DNA of 64,000 nucleotides, from positions 3,844,001 through 3,908,000 of the forward strand of contig NZ_CP117849.1 of assembly GCF_026151165.2 (NCBI RefSeq), written 5' to 3'. This DNA comes from Cryobacterium sp. SO2 (lineage in GTDB: Bacteria > Actinomycetota > Actinomycetes > Actinomycetales > Microbacteriaceae). The notes under the pieces are model-generated. The model did not search any database and was not told the DNA's origin. It saw only the letters and a program-made list of their open reading frames with translations. Of this stretch, positions 18,418 to 26,871 are shown one piece after another. A program made the translations under genes and the position numbers. Position 1 is the first letter of the stretch; each line of letters starts with the position of its first letter.

Positions 18418-19746
18418 ATGACCGAGACTCTCGACGGCGCCGGAGCCGCGAACATCCCAGCGGCACCGCTCCCCACCCGCGCCGCCGTGTTGGCCTGGAG
18501 CCTATGGGACTGGGGTTCGGCCGCGTTCAACGCCGTGGTCACCACGTTCGTCTTCTCCGTCTACCTCACCGGTGAGTCCTTCGGCGACAAGGATGTCACC
18601 GCCGCCCAGCTCGGCTGGGCGCTCGCGATCGCCGGATTCCTCATCGCGGTGCTCGCCCCGGTCACCGGCGCTCGTTCGGACTCCTCCGGCCGGCGCAAGT
18701 ACTGGCTCGGCGTGAACACCTTCATCGTGGTGGCGCTCACCGCCGGCATGTTCTTCGTGCAGCCCTCCCCCGAGTACCTGCTGCTCGGCCTGGTGCTTCT
18801 GGCCGCCGGCAACGTTTTCTTCGAACTGGCCGGGGTGAGCTACAACGCCATGCTCGCCCAAGTGTCGACCCCGCGCACCATCGGCAAGGTCAGCGGCTTC
18901 GGCTGGGGCATGGGCTACCTCGGCGGCATCGTGCTGCTGCTTATCGTGTACTTCGGCTTCATCAGCCCCGAGGTGGGCCTGTTCGGCGTCACCAGCGAGA
19001 ACGGCCTTGCCGTGCGGGTCACCATGCTCATTTCGGCGGCCTGGTTCGGCCTGTTCGCGCTGCCACTGCTGGTGCGGGTGCCCGAGTACCGGGCGCCGGA
19101 TGCCGCGGCCCGCGCCAAAGTCGGTTTCTTTCGCTCCTACGTGGAGCTCGGCCACGACGTGGCCAGGCTCTGGCGCACGAGCCGGCAGACCGTGTACTTC
19201 CTCGTCGCGAGCGCCATCTTCCGGGACGGCCTGGCCGGCGTCTTCACCTTCGGCGGGGTGCTCGCGGCATCGGCGTTCGGCTTCTCCGCCGGCGAGGTGA
19301 TCATCTTCGCGATCGCCGCGAATGTGGTTGCCGGCATCGCCACCATCAGCGTGGGCGCGCTCGACGACAGGCTCGGTGCCAAGCCGGTGATCGTCACGGC
19401 GCTGATCGGGCTCATCGTCAGCGGCAGCCTGGTCTTCCTGCTGCACGACGGCGGCCAGATCGTGTTCTGGACCGCCGGCCTGGCCCTGTGCCTGTTCGTG
19501 GGTCCCGCCCAGTCGGCCAGCCGCACCTTCCTGGCCCGCATCATCCCGGTCGGCCGCGAGGGCGAGGTGTTCGGCCTCTACGCCACCACCGGCCGCGCCG
19601 CCAGCTTCCTGGCTCCCACGGCGTTCGCGCTCATGGTGACGATCTTCGGCGAAACGTACTGGGGCATCCTCGGCATCGTGCTGGTGCTCGTCGTGGGGCT
19701 GCTTCTCTTGCTCCCGGTGAAGGCCAAGCAGAACCAGATGGCCTGA
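18418..19746 (+). CDS. MFS transporter, Atg22/UMF1-like branch
   Basis: Inner-membrane major-facilitator protein, 442 residues, with about 12 hydrophobic segments. AVLAWSLWDWGSAAFNAVVT at the N-terminus is the hallmark of the Atg22-like (UMF1) branch. The loop after helix 2 carries the SDSSGRRKYW stretch of the MFS A-motif. Members are inferred effluxers of amino acids or other small molecules; the substrate here is unknown. It follows the GNAT gene by 54 bases and stands in front of a convergent small gene. Confidence 0.9.
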   Translation: MTETLDGAGAANIPAAPLPTRAAVLAWSLWDWGSAAFNAVVTTFVFSVYLTGESFGDKDVTAAQLGWALAIAGFLIAVLAPVTGARSDSSGRRKYWLGVNTFIVVALTAGMFFVQPSPEYLLLGLVLLAAGNVFFELAGVSYNAMLAQVSTPRTIGKVSGFGWGMGYLGGIVLLLIVYFGFISPEVGLFGVTSENGLAVRVTMLISAAWFGLFALPLLVRVPEYRAPDAAARAKVGFFRSYVELGHDVARLWRTSRQTVYFLVASAIFRDGLAGVFTFGGVLAASAFGFSAGEVIIFAIAANVVAGIATISVGALDDRLGAKPVIVTALIGLIVSGSLVFLLHDGGQIVFWTAGLALCLFVGPAQSASRTFLARIIPVGREGEVFGLYATTGRAASFLAPTAFALMVTIFGETYWGILGIVLVLVVGLLLLLPVKAKQNQMA

Positions 19747-19771
19747 TACCGCCTAGATTGCATGCAACGCG

Positions 19772-20038
19772 TCAGAACTCCAGGTCGTCGGCGCCGATCC
19801 ACGGCACCGTAGAGGCCTGCTCGAAGACCGCCCCTGTCTCGACCTCGTGGGTCTCCAGCACGATGCTCACGCCCGGGGAGACCAGCACGGTCACATGTCC
19901 CTCGCCGGCCACGGGAATGTCGACCATGCCGCCACCGGCCCGAACCGCCGCCGTCAGCCGGGCGGAGAACTCCGCCGCATCGAACGGGGTGCGCAGCCGA
20001 AAGAGCCGGTCGCCGATGGAGAGCGTGAATGCCTGCAC
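19772..20038 (-). CDS. Conserved-looking small hypothetical protein
   Basis: Small protein of about 88 residues with no domain I recognise. GAAGGAGG directly precedes the GTG at 20036-20038, so I use that start rather than the GTG at 20059. It begins MQAFTLSIGDRLFRLRTPF and contains alternating charged and hydrophobic strands (VDIPVAGEGHVTVLVSPGVS). It ends in DDLEF, giving an acidic, soluble, probably beta-rich protein. Its codon use fits the genome, which argues for a real gene. It is convergent with the MFS gene and divergent from the PEP-mutase-like gene. Confidence 0.65.
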   Translation of the reverse strand: MQAFTLSIGDRLFRLRTPFDAAEFSARLTAAVRAGGGMVDIPVAGEGHVTVLVSPGVSIVLETHEVETGAVFEQASTVPWIGADDLEF

Positions 20039-20141
20039 GGCGCCTCCTTCGACCAACACCTCAGGCTAGGGCGAAAGGCACACGACTGTATACAGGTTGA
20101 CACCATCGCGGTCCGCCGCTACTTCGGGGCAGACTGTCTTG

Positions 20142-20942
20142 ATGACTAGCTCACTCATCCAGAAGGCCGAACTCCTCAACGCCCTGCACGTGCCCGGCAC
20201 GCCGCTCATCGTCACGAACGTGTGGGACGCCATCACGGCGAAGATCGTATCTGAGACTCCGGGCGTGAAAGCCCTCGCCAGCGCCTCGCACTCGGTGTCC
20301 AATGTGCGCGGCCTGCAAGACGGCGAAGGACTCAGCGTCGACGAAGCCATCATCGCCGCCCGCATCATCACCGGCGCCACCGAGCTGCCGGTCTCGATCG
20401 ACTTCGAGAAGGGCTATGCGGCGGATGCCGCCGGCGTGACCCGCAATGTGCGTCGCCTCATCGAGGAGGCCGGTGCCGCCGGGATCAACCTCGAGGACTC
20501 CGTCGGCGCCCCGAAGGCTCCGCAGTTCGAAATCTCCACCGCCGCTGCCCGGGTGGCCGCGGCGCGCGCCGGCGCCGAGGCGGCCGGAGTGCCCCTGGTG
20601 ATCAACGCCCGCGTCGACACCCTCGCCGGCGGCGGCGAGTGGACCGAGGCCGTGGAGCGCGCCAACGCCTACCTCGACGCGGGCGCCGACGTGATCTTCT
20701 TCCTCGGGCTCGGCGACGAAGACAAGGTGAAGCGTGCCCTCGACGAGGTCAACGGCCGCATCTCCGTGATCGGCCACCCCGGTGCCGTTCCGCTGGCCCG
20801 GCTGGCCGAGCTCGGCGTCTCCCGGGTGAGCTTCGGCCCCGGCACTCTCGGCCTGGCCCTCGCCGCCCTGCAGCGCGCGGCCAGCCAGCTCACCGCGCTC
20901 GGCGACTACCCCGAGGACCTCGGCTTCCCGTTCACGCTCTGA
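20142..20942 (+). CDS. Isocitrate lyase/PEP mutase-family protein (full length)
   Basis: Cytoplasmic (beta/alpha)8 lyase of the PEP mutase/isocitrate lyase superfamily, 266 residues. Metal- and phosphate-binding landmarks are LIVTNVWDAITAKI, SIDFEKGYAADA (the conserved D-x-E/D-x-G-Y), AGINLEDSV and VINARVDTL. It would cleave or form a C-C or P-C bond next to a 2-oxo acid; 2-methylisocitrate-type or oxaloacetate-type substrates are possible. The ATG at 20142 is used, though no strong ribosome site is visible. It is a useful full-length comparison for the deleted relative at 39482-40036. Confidence 0.9.
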   Translation: MTSSLIQKAELLNALHVPGTPLIVTNVWDAITAKIVSETPGVKALASASHSVSNVRGLQDGEGLSVDEAIIAARIITGATELPVSIDFEKGYAADAAGVTRNVRRLIEEAGAAGINLEDSVGAPKAPQFEISTAAARVAAARAGAEAAGVPLVINARVDTLAGGGEWTEAVERANAYLDAGADVIFFLGLGDEDKVKRALDEVNGRISVIGHPGAVPLARLAELGVSRVSFGPGTLGLALAALQRAASQLTALGDYPEDLGFPFTL

Positions 20943-21095
20943 CCCCTTGGCCGGCCCTGAGGGCGGCCCGGCCTGGCGGGTGTGGGCCGGTTCCCCTCCC
21001 CGCCGGGCGGTGGCAGGATGCTTCTGTCCGAGCCCGGCGCGCGGATCACGGATCTTGTGTCAGGCCTCCCCCGGACAGCGGGATGGTGCAGTGAG

Positions 21096-22190
21096 ATGGC
21101 GAGCATGACGACGTTTGGCATCGAGGAGGAGTTCTTCCTCGTCGATCCCCGGAGCCTGCGGCCGGCGGGCCTCGCCGACACCGTCGTGCACGACCTGTCC
21201 ACCGACGCTGAAGCGCCGGGGTTCGTCACGCACGAGTTCCTGGCCTCCCAGTTGGAGAGGTCCACGGCGGTCTTCACGGAGCTGGCCGAGGCCGAGGCCG
21301 ACCTGGCCGGATTCCGCAGCGAGCTCGCGGCGACCGCCCGGATGCACGGCGTCCTGGCGGTGGGCACCGGCACCACCTTCGACGCCGACGCGGCCCCCAC
21401 CCTCACCGACTCCGCCCGGTACCAGCGGATCGGCGCGGGGGTGCGGGGTGTGGTGCGGGACCACCAGATCTGCGCGACGCACGTGCATGTCGGCGTGCCC
21501 AGCCGGGAGGCCGGGGTGCACGCCCTCAATTGCGTGCGAGTGTGGCTGCCCACGTTGATGGCGCTGACCGGCAATTCCCCGTTCTGGCGCGGCCGCGAGA
21601 CCGGTTTCGATTCCTGGCGCGCGGTGATCATGCGCCGGTGGGCCACCACGGGATGCCCGCCCGCGTTCGCCGACGCGGCCGACTACGAGCGGCGCATCCG
21701 TCGCCTGGTGGGGGTGGGGGCCACCGTCGACACCGCCACCGTGGCCTGGTATGCCCGGCTATCCGAGGCCTACCCCACCCTCGAGGTGCGGGTGGCGGAT
21801 GCCCAGCTCGACCTGGCGCCCACGCTCCTGCTCGCCGCGCTCACCCGGGCGCTCGTGGTCACCGGCCTGGCCGAGGCCGAGCGTGGAGCGCCGCCGCCGG
21901 AGGTGGAGCACGAGCTCCTCGATGCCGCACTGTGGCATGCGTCCCGCGACGGCATCCAGGGCAAGCTGCTCGATCCCGCCAGCCGGCAGCTCGTGGCGGC
22001 CCGGGCGGTCACGGGCAATCTGCTGCGCTACATCGACGACGCCCTCGACGCCTCCGGGGACCGGTCACGGGTCATCGCGTTACTCGAACGGCTGTGGCGG
22101 ATCGGCACCGGCGCCCAGCAGCAGCAGCGCTACTTCCGCGCCGGCGGACTGCCGGGGTTGCGCACCCTCGTCGAGTCTTCGTCGGCCTGA
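21096..22190 (+). CDS. YbdK-type carboxylate-amine ligase (glutamate-cysteine ligase-like, GCS2)
   Basis: ATP-grasp-like GCS2 family enzyme, about 364 residues, that forms a gamma-glutamyl or related amide bond. The N-terminal FGIEEEFFLVDP carries the Glu residues that bind Mg/ATP, and CATHVHVGVPSREAG and LTGNSPFWRGRETGFDSWR are the other family blocks. Actinobacteria use such genes alongside mycothiol, so a true glutathione role is doubtful. Start: ATG at 21096 or 21105, both with weak ribosome sites; the in-frame opening at 20982 is too early. It is convergent with the ROK regulator, with 19 bases between. Confidence 0.9.
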   Translation: MASMTTFGIEEEFFLVDPRSLRPAGLADTVVHDLSTDAEAPGFVTHEFLASQLERSTAVFTELAEAEADLAGFRSELAATARMHGVLAVGTGTTFDADAAPTLTDSARYQRIGAGVRGVVRDHQICATHVHVGVPSREAGVHALNCVRVWLPTLMALTGNSPFWRGRETGFDSWRAVIMRRWATTGCPPAFADAADYERRIRRLVGVGATVDTATVAWYARLSEAYPTLEVRVADAQLDLAPTLLLAALTRALVVTGLAEAERGAPPPEVEHELLDAALWHASRDGIQGKLLDPASRQLVAARAVTGNLLRYIDDALDASGDRSRVIALLERLWRIGTGAQQQQRYFRAGGLPGLRTLVESSSA

Positions 22191-22209
22191 GCCGGTAGCG
22201 GGATCGGGC

Positions 22210-23478
22210 TCAGCCTTCGCCGGATACCAGCCGAAGCGATGACGGATCGGCCAGAAAGGCGCGGCGGCGGCGGGTCACCGCGGTCTCCACCGCGGCGAGG
22301 CGTCCGTTGACGCTGGCGCGGACGGCGTGGGCACCGTCCAGACTGTCGGTGCCCAGAATCGCCAGGGTGCTGGCGACCCGCGGGGTGAGCTGGCCGGTGA
22401 AGGCGGCCAGATAGCCCCCGAGGACCATGACCTGCGGCTCAAGCGTCACGATGAGGTTGGACAACGCGATGCGGAACCAACGGGCGGCATCGGCCAGCGC
22501 CGCCGTCGCCTCCGGTTCACCCCCAGCCACCCGGCGCACCAGTTCGTCGAGCGCCTCGGGCAGCCCGCGGTCGAGGCGGAAGTCATCGAGGCCCGCAGCG
22601 TGCAGGACCGCGGTCGGCCCGGCGACCACGACCAGGCAGCCGTCTTTTCCGCACTCACAACGTGGGCCGTCCGGAGAGACGATCATGTGCCCGGGTTCGA
22701 ACGCGGCCCCGCGGGCGCCCTGCAGGATACGGCCGTCCACGATGGCGCCGCCGCCGATGCCGGTGTCGGACTTCACATAGATCATGTCGGTGACCCGGCC
22801 GACGGCCGGATCGTGCAGCAAGGAGTCGAATTCGGCGTAAGCGGCCATGTTGGCGTCATTCGACACTGAAATCCCGAGCGGCAGCACTGCCAGCCGGGTC
22901 GACAGCAGGCCGCCGATGTCGACGCCGTACCAGCCGAATTCGATCGACGACGTGACCAGGCTCGACCCGGCCGAGATGCGCCCGGGCAGCACCACCTCCA
23001 GGGCGAGGACCGCGACACCGGCGGCCTCCAGCTGGTTGACGGCATCGGTGACGTACCCGGCGAGTAAGTCCACCAGCGCCTCGGGGTCGCCGATCGGGGT
23101 ACGAACGTGGTGCTCGGCTCTGGCGAGCACTCGGCCGGCGAGATCGGCGGCGTAAACGAGTACCTCGTCGACGGCGAACTGGATGCCCAGCACCGCCTGC
23201 CGGGTGCCCGCGATCTCCATCCGCGACCGCGGCCGCCCGATCCGGGTGGGTTCCGGAAGGGCCGGCTCGCCGGTCGCATCCGTGTCGACGGCGCGCACCA
23301 GTCCGAGTTCCACCAGGTCGGCGACCAGTGTGGTGACGGACCCGCGCACCAGTCCGGTTCCGGCGGCGATCTCGGCCCGGCCTGCCGGCCCGGCCTGATC
23401 GAGGTGGGTGAGGACGACCCCGAGGTTGTGTTCCCGCACGTCGCTGCTCACGAGCCGCACCGGAACTGAATTGGTCAT
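22210..23478 (-). CDS. ROK-family transcriptional regulator
   Basis: Regulator of 422 residues (NagC/Mlc/XylR type). The N-terminal winged helix (REHNLGVVLTHLDQAGPAGR, then AEIAAGTGLVRGSVTTLVAD) precedes a ROK sugar-kinase-like domain with the zinc-site segment CECGKDGCLVVV and the glycine-rich GIGGGAIVDG. It probably senses a sugar or phosphosugar. The ROK signature region begins near EPGHMIVSPDG. It faces the enoate-reductase-like gene across a 185-base intergenic region, which makes that gene a candidate target. Within it, CAACGGTTG near 23573-23580 is a small palindrome of uncertain meaning. Confidence 0.92.
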   Translation of the reverse strand: MTNSVPVRLVSSDVREHNLGVVLTHLDQAGPAGRAEIAAGTGLVRGSVTTLVADLVELGLVRAVDTDATGEPALPEPTRIGRPRSRMEIAGTRQAVLGIQFAVDEVLVYAADLAGRVLARAEHHVRTPIGDPEALVDLLAGYVTDAVNQLEAAGVAVLALEVVLPGRISAGSSLVTSSIEFGWYGVDIGGLLSTRLAVLPLGISVSNDANMAAYAEFDSLLHDPAVGRVTDMIYVKSDTGIGGGAIVDGRILQGARGAAFEPGHMIVSPDGPRCECGKDGCLVVVAGPTAVLHAAGLDDFRLDRGLPEALDELVRRVAGGEPEATAALADAARWFRIALSNLIVTLEPQVMVLGGYLAAFTGQLTPRVASTLAILGTDSLDGAHAVRASVNGRLAAVETAVTRRRRAFLADPSSLRLVSGEG

Positions 23479-23663
23479 CTACGGATGATCGCACAACCTG
23501 TCCCCGTCCGTTCCCGTCGCCGGGGACCGCGGCGGACGTACCGGGACCAAAGCCCCTGAAGAGACTTAGTTCAACGGTTGTACCATTTGGACAGGCTCAT
23601 CCGGTCAGCGCTGTCGCAGCCGCGGCATCCTCGCGAGCGGCGAGCACTAGACCTGGAGCAGCC

Positions 23664-25670
23664 ATGCTGGACGAGAAATACCACGTTCTCTTCGACCCGA
23701 TGAAGATCGGTACCGTGGAGATGAAGAACCGCTTCGTGATGGAGCCGATGGGGCCCGGCGGCTTCTGCGACGAGCAGGGCGCCTATACGGAGCGGGCCGC
23801 CGACTACTACGTGGAGCGGGCCAAGGGTGGCGCCGGCCTGATCATCACCGGTACCACCAAGGTGGAGAACGAGGTGGAGGTCTGTTCCCTCCCGTCGCTG
23901 CCCTGCGCGACCCTCAATCCCAACTACTTCGTGTCGACGGCCAAGCCCATGACCGAGCGCATCCACGCTTATGGCTCCAAGATCTTCTGCCAGCTCGCCG
24001 CCGGATTCGGCCGCGTATCGATCCCGTCCATCCTCGGCCAGACTGCCATCGCACCGTCGCCCATCCCGCACCGCTGGATCGACGGCGTGACCTGTCGCGA
24101 GATGACCGTGGAGGAGATCCACTACATCGTGAAGAAGTTCGGCGAGGCCGCGGCCGTCTGCAAGAAGGCCGGTTTCGACGGCGTGGAGGTGCACGCCGTG
24201 CACGAGGGCTACCTGCTCGACCAGTTCGCTATCTCGTTCTTCAACCAGCGCACCGATGAATACGGCGGATCGCTGGAGAACCGCCTGCGCTTCGCGGTCG
24301 AGATCCTGCAGGAGATCAAGCGCACCTGCGGCGCCGACTTCCCGGTGTCGCTGCGGTACGGCATGAAGTCGATGATCAAGGACTGGAAGGTCGGCGGCCT
24401 GCCCGGCGAAGAGTTCGAGGAGAAGGGCCGCGATATCGAGGAGGGCATCGCCGTCGCGATCCTGCTCGAAAAGGCCGGCTACGACTGCCTCAACGCGGAT
24501 GTCGGCAGTTACGACTCCTGGTACTGGACCCACCCGCCGATGTACCAGGCCAAGGGCCTGTATCTCCCCTACAACCAAATCCTCAAGAGCGTCGTGAAGA
24601 TCCCCGTGATCACCGCCGGGCGCATGGAGGATCCGGACCGGGCATCCGATGCTATCCGCAACAGGCAGACCGACTTCATCGGCATGGCCAGGCCGCTGCT
24701 GGCCGACCCCGACATCCCCAACAAGATCCGCGCCGGAAAGTACAACACCGTGCGTCCCTGCCTGTCGTGCCAGGAGGCCTGCATGGGCCGATTGCAGCAC
24801 TTCACCTCGATCTCCTGCGCGGTCAACCCCGCCGCCGGCCGGGAGAAGACCTACGGCCTCTCCCCCACCCTGCTCAAGAAGAAGGTCATGGTGGTCGGCG
24901 GCGGCGTGGCCGGCTGCGAGGCCGCCCGCACTCTGGCCCTCCGCGGCCACCGGGTCGAGGTGTTCGAGAAGACCGAGCGGCTCGGCGGCAATCTCATTGC
25001 CGGCGGCCAGCCCGACTTCAAGGAAGACGACCTGGCCCTCGCCGCCTGGTACACCAACGAGCTCACCGAGCTCGCGGTGCCGGTGCACTTCGACACCGTG
25101 GTCACCAAGGCCATGGTGGAGGCCGGCGGCTATGACGCCGTGATCGTGGCCACCGGGTCCAAGCCCAAGATGATGACCGTGGATGGCGCCTCCCGGGTCT
25201 ACACCGCCGAAGACGTGCTGCTCGGCCGCGAAGACGTGGGCGCCTCCACGGTGATCATCGGCGGCGGCCTGGTCGGCAGCGAACTGGCGCTCTGGCTCGA
25301 GGGCCGCGGTATCACGACCACCCTGGTGGAATACCAAAGCGACATCCTCACCGCAGGCGGGCCGCTGTGCACAGCGAACTCCGACATGGTGCGCGACCTG
25401 GTGGCCTTCAAGGACATCGACCTGCGACTGAACAGCATGGTCATCGGCGCCCGCGACGGCGGCTACGTGGTGCGCGATCGCGCCACGGGCGAGGAAACCG
25501 TCATCGTGGCGGACTCCGCGGTCCTCGCGGTGGGCTACGTCTCGGAGCGGTCGCTCTACGAGGAGATCCAGTTCTCCGTGCCCGAATTGCACCTCATCGG
25601 GGACGCCGAACAGGTCTCCAGCATCATGTACGCGGTTTGGAACGCCTACGAGGTGACGAAGAACATGTGA
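23664..25670 (+). CDS. 2-enoate/2,4-dienoyl-CoA reductase-like OYE-FeS-FAD oxidoreductase
   Basis: Large flavoenzyme, 668 residues, of the enoate-reductase/dienoyl-CoA-reductase type. Residues 1-360 form an old-yellow-enzyme FMN TIM barrel (FVMEPMGPGGFCDEQGAYTE, then GFDGVEVHAVHEGYLLDQF). Next comes a 4Fe-4S cluster site (CLSCQEACMG with a further Cys in SCAVNP). The C-terminal half has two Rossmann motifs: VVGGGVAGCEAARTLALRG for FAD and IIGGGLVGSELALWLEGRG for NAD(P)H. It reduces an activated C=C bond, possibly of an unsaturated acid or a bile/aromatic compound. GGAG lies just before the ATG. The divergent ROK gene may regulate it. Confidence 0.93.
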   Translation: MLDEKYHVLFDPMKIGTVEMKNRFVMEPMGPGGFCDEQGAYTERAADYYVERAKGGAGLIITGTTKVENEVEVCSLPSLPCATLNPNYFVSTAKPMTERIHAYGSKIFCQLAAGFGRVSIPSILGQTAIAPSPIPHRWIDGVTCREMTVEEIHYIVKKFGEAAAVCKKAGFDGVEVHAVHEGYLLDQFAISFFNQRTDEYGGSLENRLRFAVEILQEIKRTCGADFPVSLRYGMKSMIKDWKVGGLPGEEFEEKGRDIEEGIAVAILLEKAGYDCLNADVGSYDSWYWTHPPMYQAKGLYLPYNQILKSVVKIPVITAGRMEDPDRASDAIRNRQTDFIGMARPLLADPDIPNKIRAGKYNTVRPCLSCQEACMGRLQHFTSISCAVNPAAGREKTYGLSPTLLKKKVMVVGGGVAGCEAARTLALRGHRVEVFEKTERLGGNLIAGGQPDFKEDDLALAAWYTNELTELAVPVHFDTVVTKAMVEAGGYDAVIVATGSKPKMMTVDGASRVYTAEDVLLGREDVGASTVIIGGGLVGSELALWLEGRGITTTLVEYQSDILTAGGPLCTANSDMVRDLVAFKDIDLRLNSMVIGARDGGYVVRDRATGEETVIVADSAVLAVGYVSERSLYEEIQFSVPELHLIGDAEQVSSIMYAVWNAYEVTKNM

Positions 25671-25732
25671 CGGATGCCGGCCGGTCGAGTGCGATTTGCG
25701 CCAGACCGGCCGGCGCCGCGCCTATCGCCGGG

Positions 25733-26227
25733 CTAGTCGCCGGGCCGTACCACTTCGCCGACGAACCCGGCGGAGCGGGTGCGCAGCATGGCCATGCGGG
25801 AGTCGCGTGCGGCCTCCACGTCGAATCCTATGTAGGCCATCGAGGGGAGCTTCCGCACGTTGGCAGAGCACTGGAAGGCCTCGCAGACGAGGATTCCGAC
25901 GGTGTCGCCATTGCGGCCGGCCGCTCCCGCGCGCTGGGCGCTGTAGAGCACCACCTGGTTGGGCAGCGTCACGTCGCGGCACCACGAGCACTGGGCGCGC
26001 CGCTGCGGCGCCGCATCCGCTTGTCGCAGCACGATGCCGACGGGCTCGCCGTCGACGGGAACCACGACATAGGCGCGGCGTTTCATCTTGGGGTCGGTCC
26101 AGCCCAGGTAGTCCAGCCTGGACCAGTCGATCTCGTCGAAGCCGGCCGGCAGGGTCACATCGGCCACGACCTTGCGGGATGCGTTCACGAACGACGTCTT
26201 GATGGCGGCAACGGTGAGGGGGAGCAT
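25733..26227 (-). CDS. FBP-domain protein with treble-clef zinc finger (FusB/EF-G-binding-like)
   Basis: Protein of about 164 residues. The C-terminal part has a four-Cys zinc site, CSWC then CEAFQC about 45 residues later, matching the FBP treble-clef domain shared with the FusB family of EF-G-binding proteins. The N-terminal part is helical (LTVAAIKTSFVNASRKV). FusB binds EF-G on the ribosome; whether this relative does so is inference. Start: ATG at 26227; a TTG at 26239 overlapping the TetR stop is the alternative. It follows the TetR gene on the same strand, and the AlkC-like gene is further upstream. Confidence 0.82.
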   Translation of the reverse strand: MLPLTVAAIKTSFVNASRKVVADVTLPAGFDEIDWSRLDYLGWTDPKMKRRAYVVVPVDGEPVGIVLRQADAAPQRRAQCSWCRDVTLPNQVVLYSAQRAGAAGRNGDTVGILVCEAFQCSANVRKLPSMAYIGFDVEAARDSRMAMLRTRSAGFVGEVVRPGD

Positions 26228-26235
26228 GCGAAATC

Positions 26236-26835
26236 TCAATCAGTTGTGGGGATGCGGGAGTGCGCGGCGGCCGTGGGCCAGTTGCGCAGCGAGGTGTCGA
26301 CGGCGTCGAGCACCCGGTTCCAGCTCTCGGCGGCGGGCGGGACAGAGTGGTCGAAACCGCCACCGGATTCCAGCGCGACGAAGCCGTTGACGGCGCTGCC
26401 GAGCAGGCGCACCGCATGGACCTCGTCCTCGGCGGAGAGGCCGTAGCCGTGCATGATGGCCCGCGCCGAGCGGGCGATCGCGACTCCGCCGCCGGTGGTG
26501 GCGTCTTCCGGGGAGACCCGGCGCTGCGCCGCTTGCCAGCGACCGGGGTGGGCGCGGGCGTAGTCCCGGTGAGTGTCGGCGAAGGCGAACAGGGCATCGC
26601 GGCCGGCCTTGCCCGGCAAGGCCTCGGCAAGGCGGTCGGCGAGTTCCCGCAGCGCGAGAGCGGCGGTCAGGTCGAGCAGGTCGTCCAGACCCGCGATGTG
26701 GGAGTAGATACTCGCCGGCCGCACGTCGAAGCGGCGCGCGAGGGCGGAGACGGTCACGGCCGCCAGTCCGCTGGCGTCGGCCAGCTCGGCCGCGGCCTCG
26801 ACCAGCCGGGCCTCGGTCAATCCGGGTCGTTTCAT
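26236..26835 (-). CDS. TetR/AcrR-family regulator
   Basis: Regulator of 199 residues. The N-terminal helix-turn-helix (LAAVTVSALARRFDVRPASI, then YSHIAGLDDLLD) is clear, and the remainder is a helical ligand/dimer domain with the TetR_C-type stretch LLGSAVNGFVALESGGGF. The stop codon overlaps or abuts the FBP gene start. It sits between the AlkC-like gene and the FBP gene on one strand. The 36-base gap before it contains an imperfect dyad (TGTAGCTAATCCATTACA) that might be an operator. Confidence 0.9.
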   Translation of the reverse strand: MKRPGLTEARLVEAAAELADASGLAAVTVSALARRFDVRPASIYSHIAGLDDLLDLTAALALRELADRLAEALPGKAGRDALFAFADTHRDYARAHPGRWQAAQRRVSPEDATTGGGVAIARSARAIMHGYGLSAEDEVHAVRLLGSAVNGFVALESGGGFDHSVPPAAESWNRVLDAVDTSLRNWPTAAAHSRIPTTD

Positions 26836-26871
26836 CGAAATTCCTATTGGTTGTAATGGATTAGCTACATA

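Noticed and set aside
23571..23580. CAACGGTTG palindrome as the ROK operator
   Set aside because: Nine bases of symmetry are likely by chance in a 185-base spacer.
23571..25592. 673-codon open frame antisense to the enoate reductase gene
   Set aside because: It is low-complexity His/Gly/Val-rich, has no motif, and lies wholly over a gene with clear FMN, Fe-S and FAD signatures.
26836..26871. Possible TetR operator TGTAGCTAATCCATTACA
   Set aside because: Only four bases at each end are symmetric, so it is mentioned with the gene but not called as a site.
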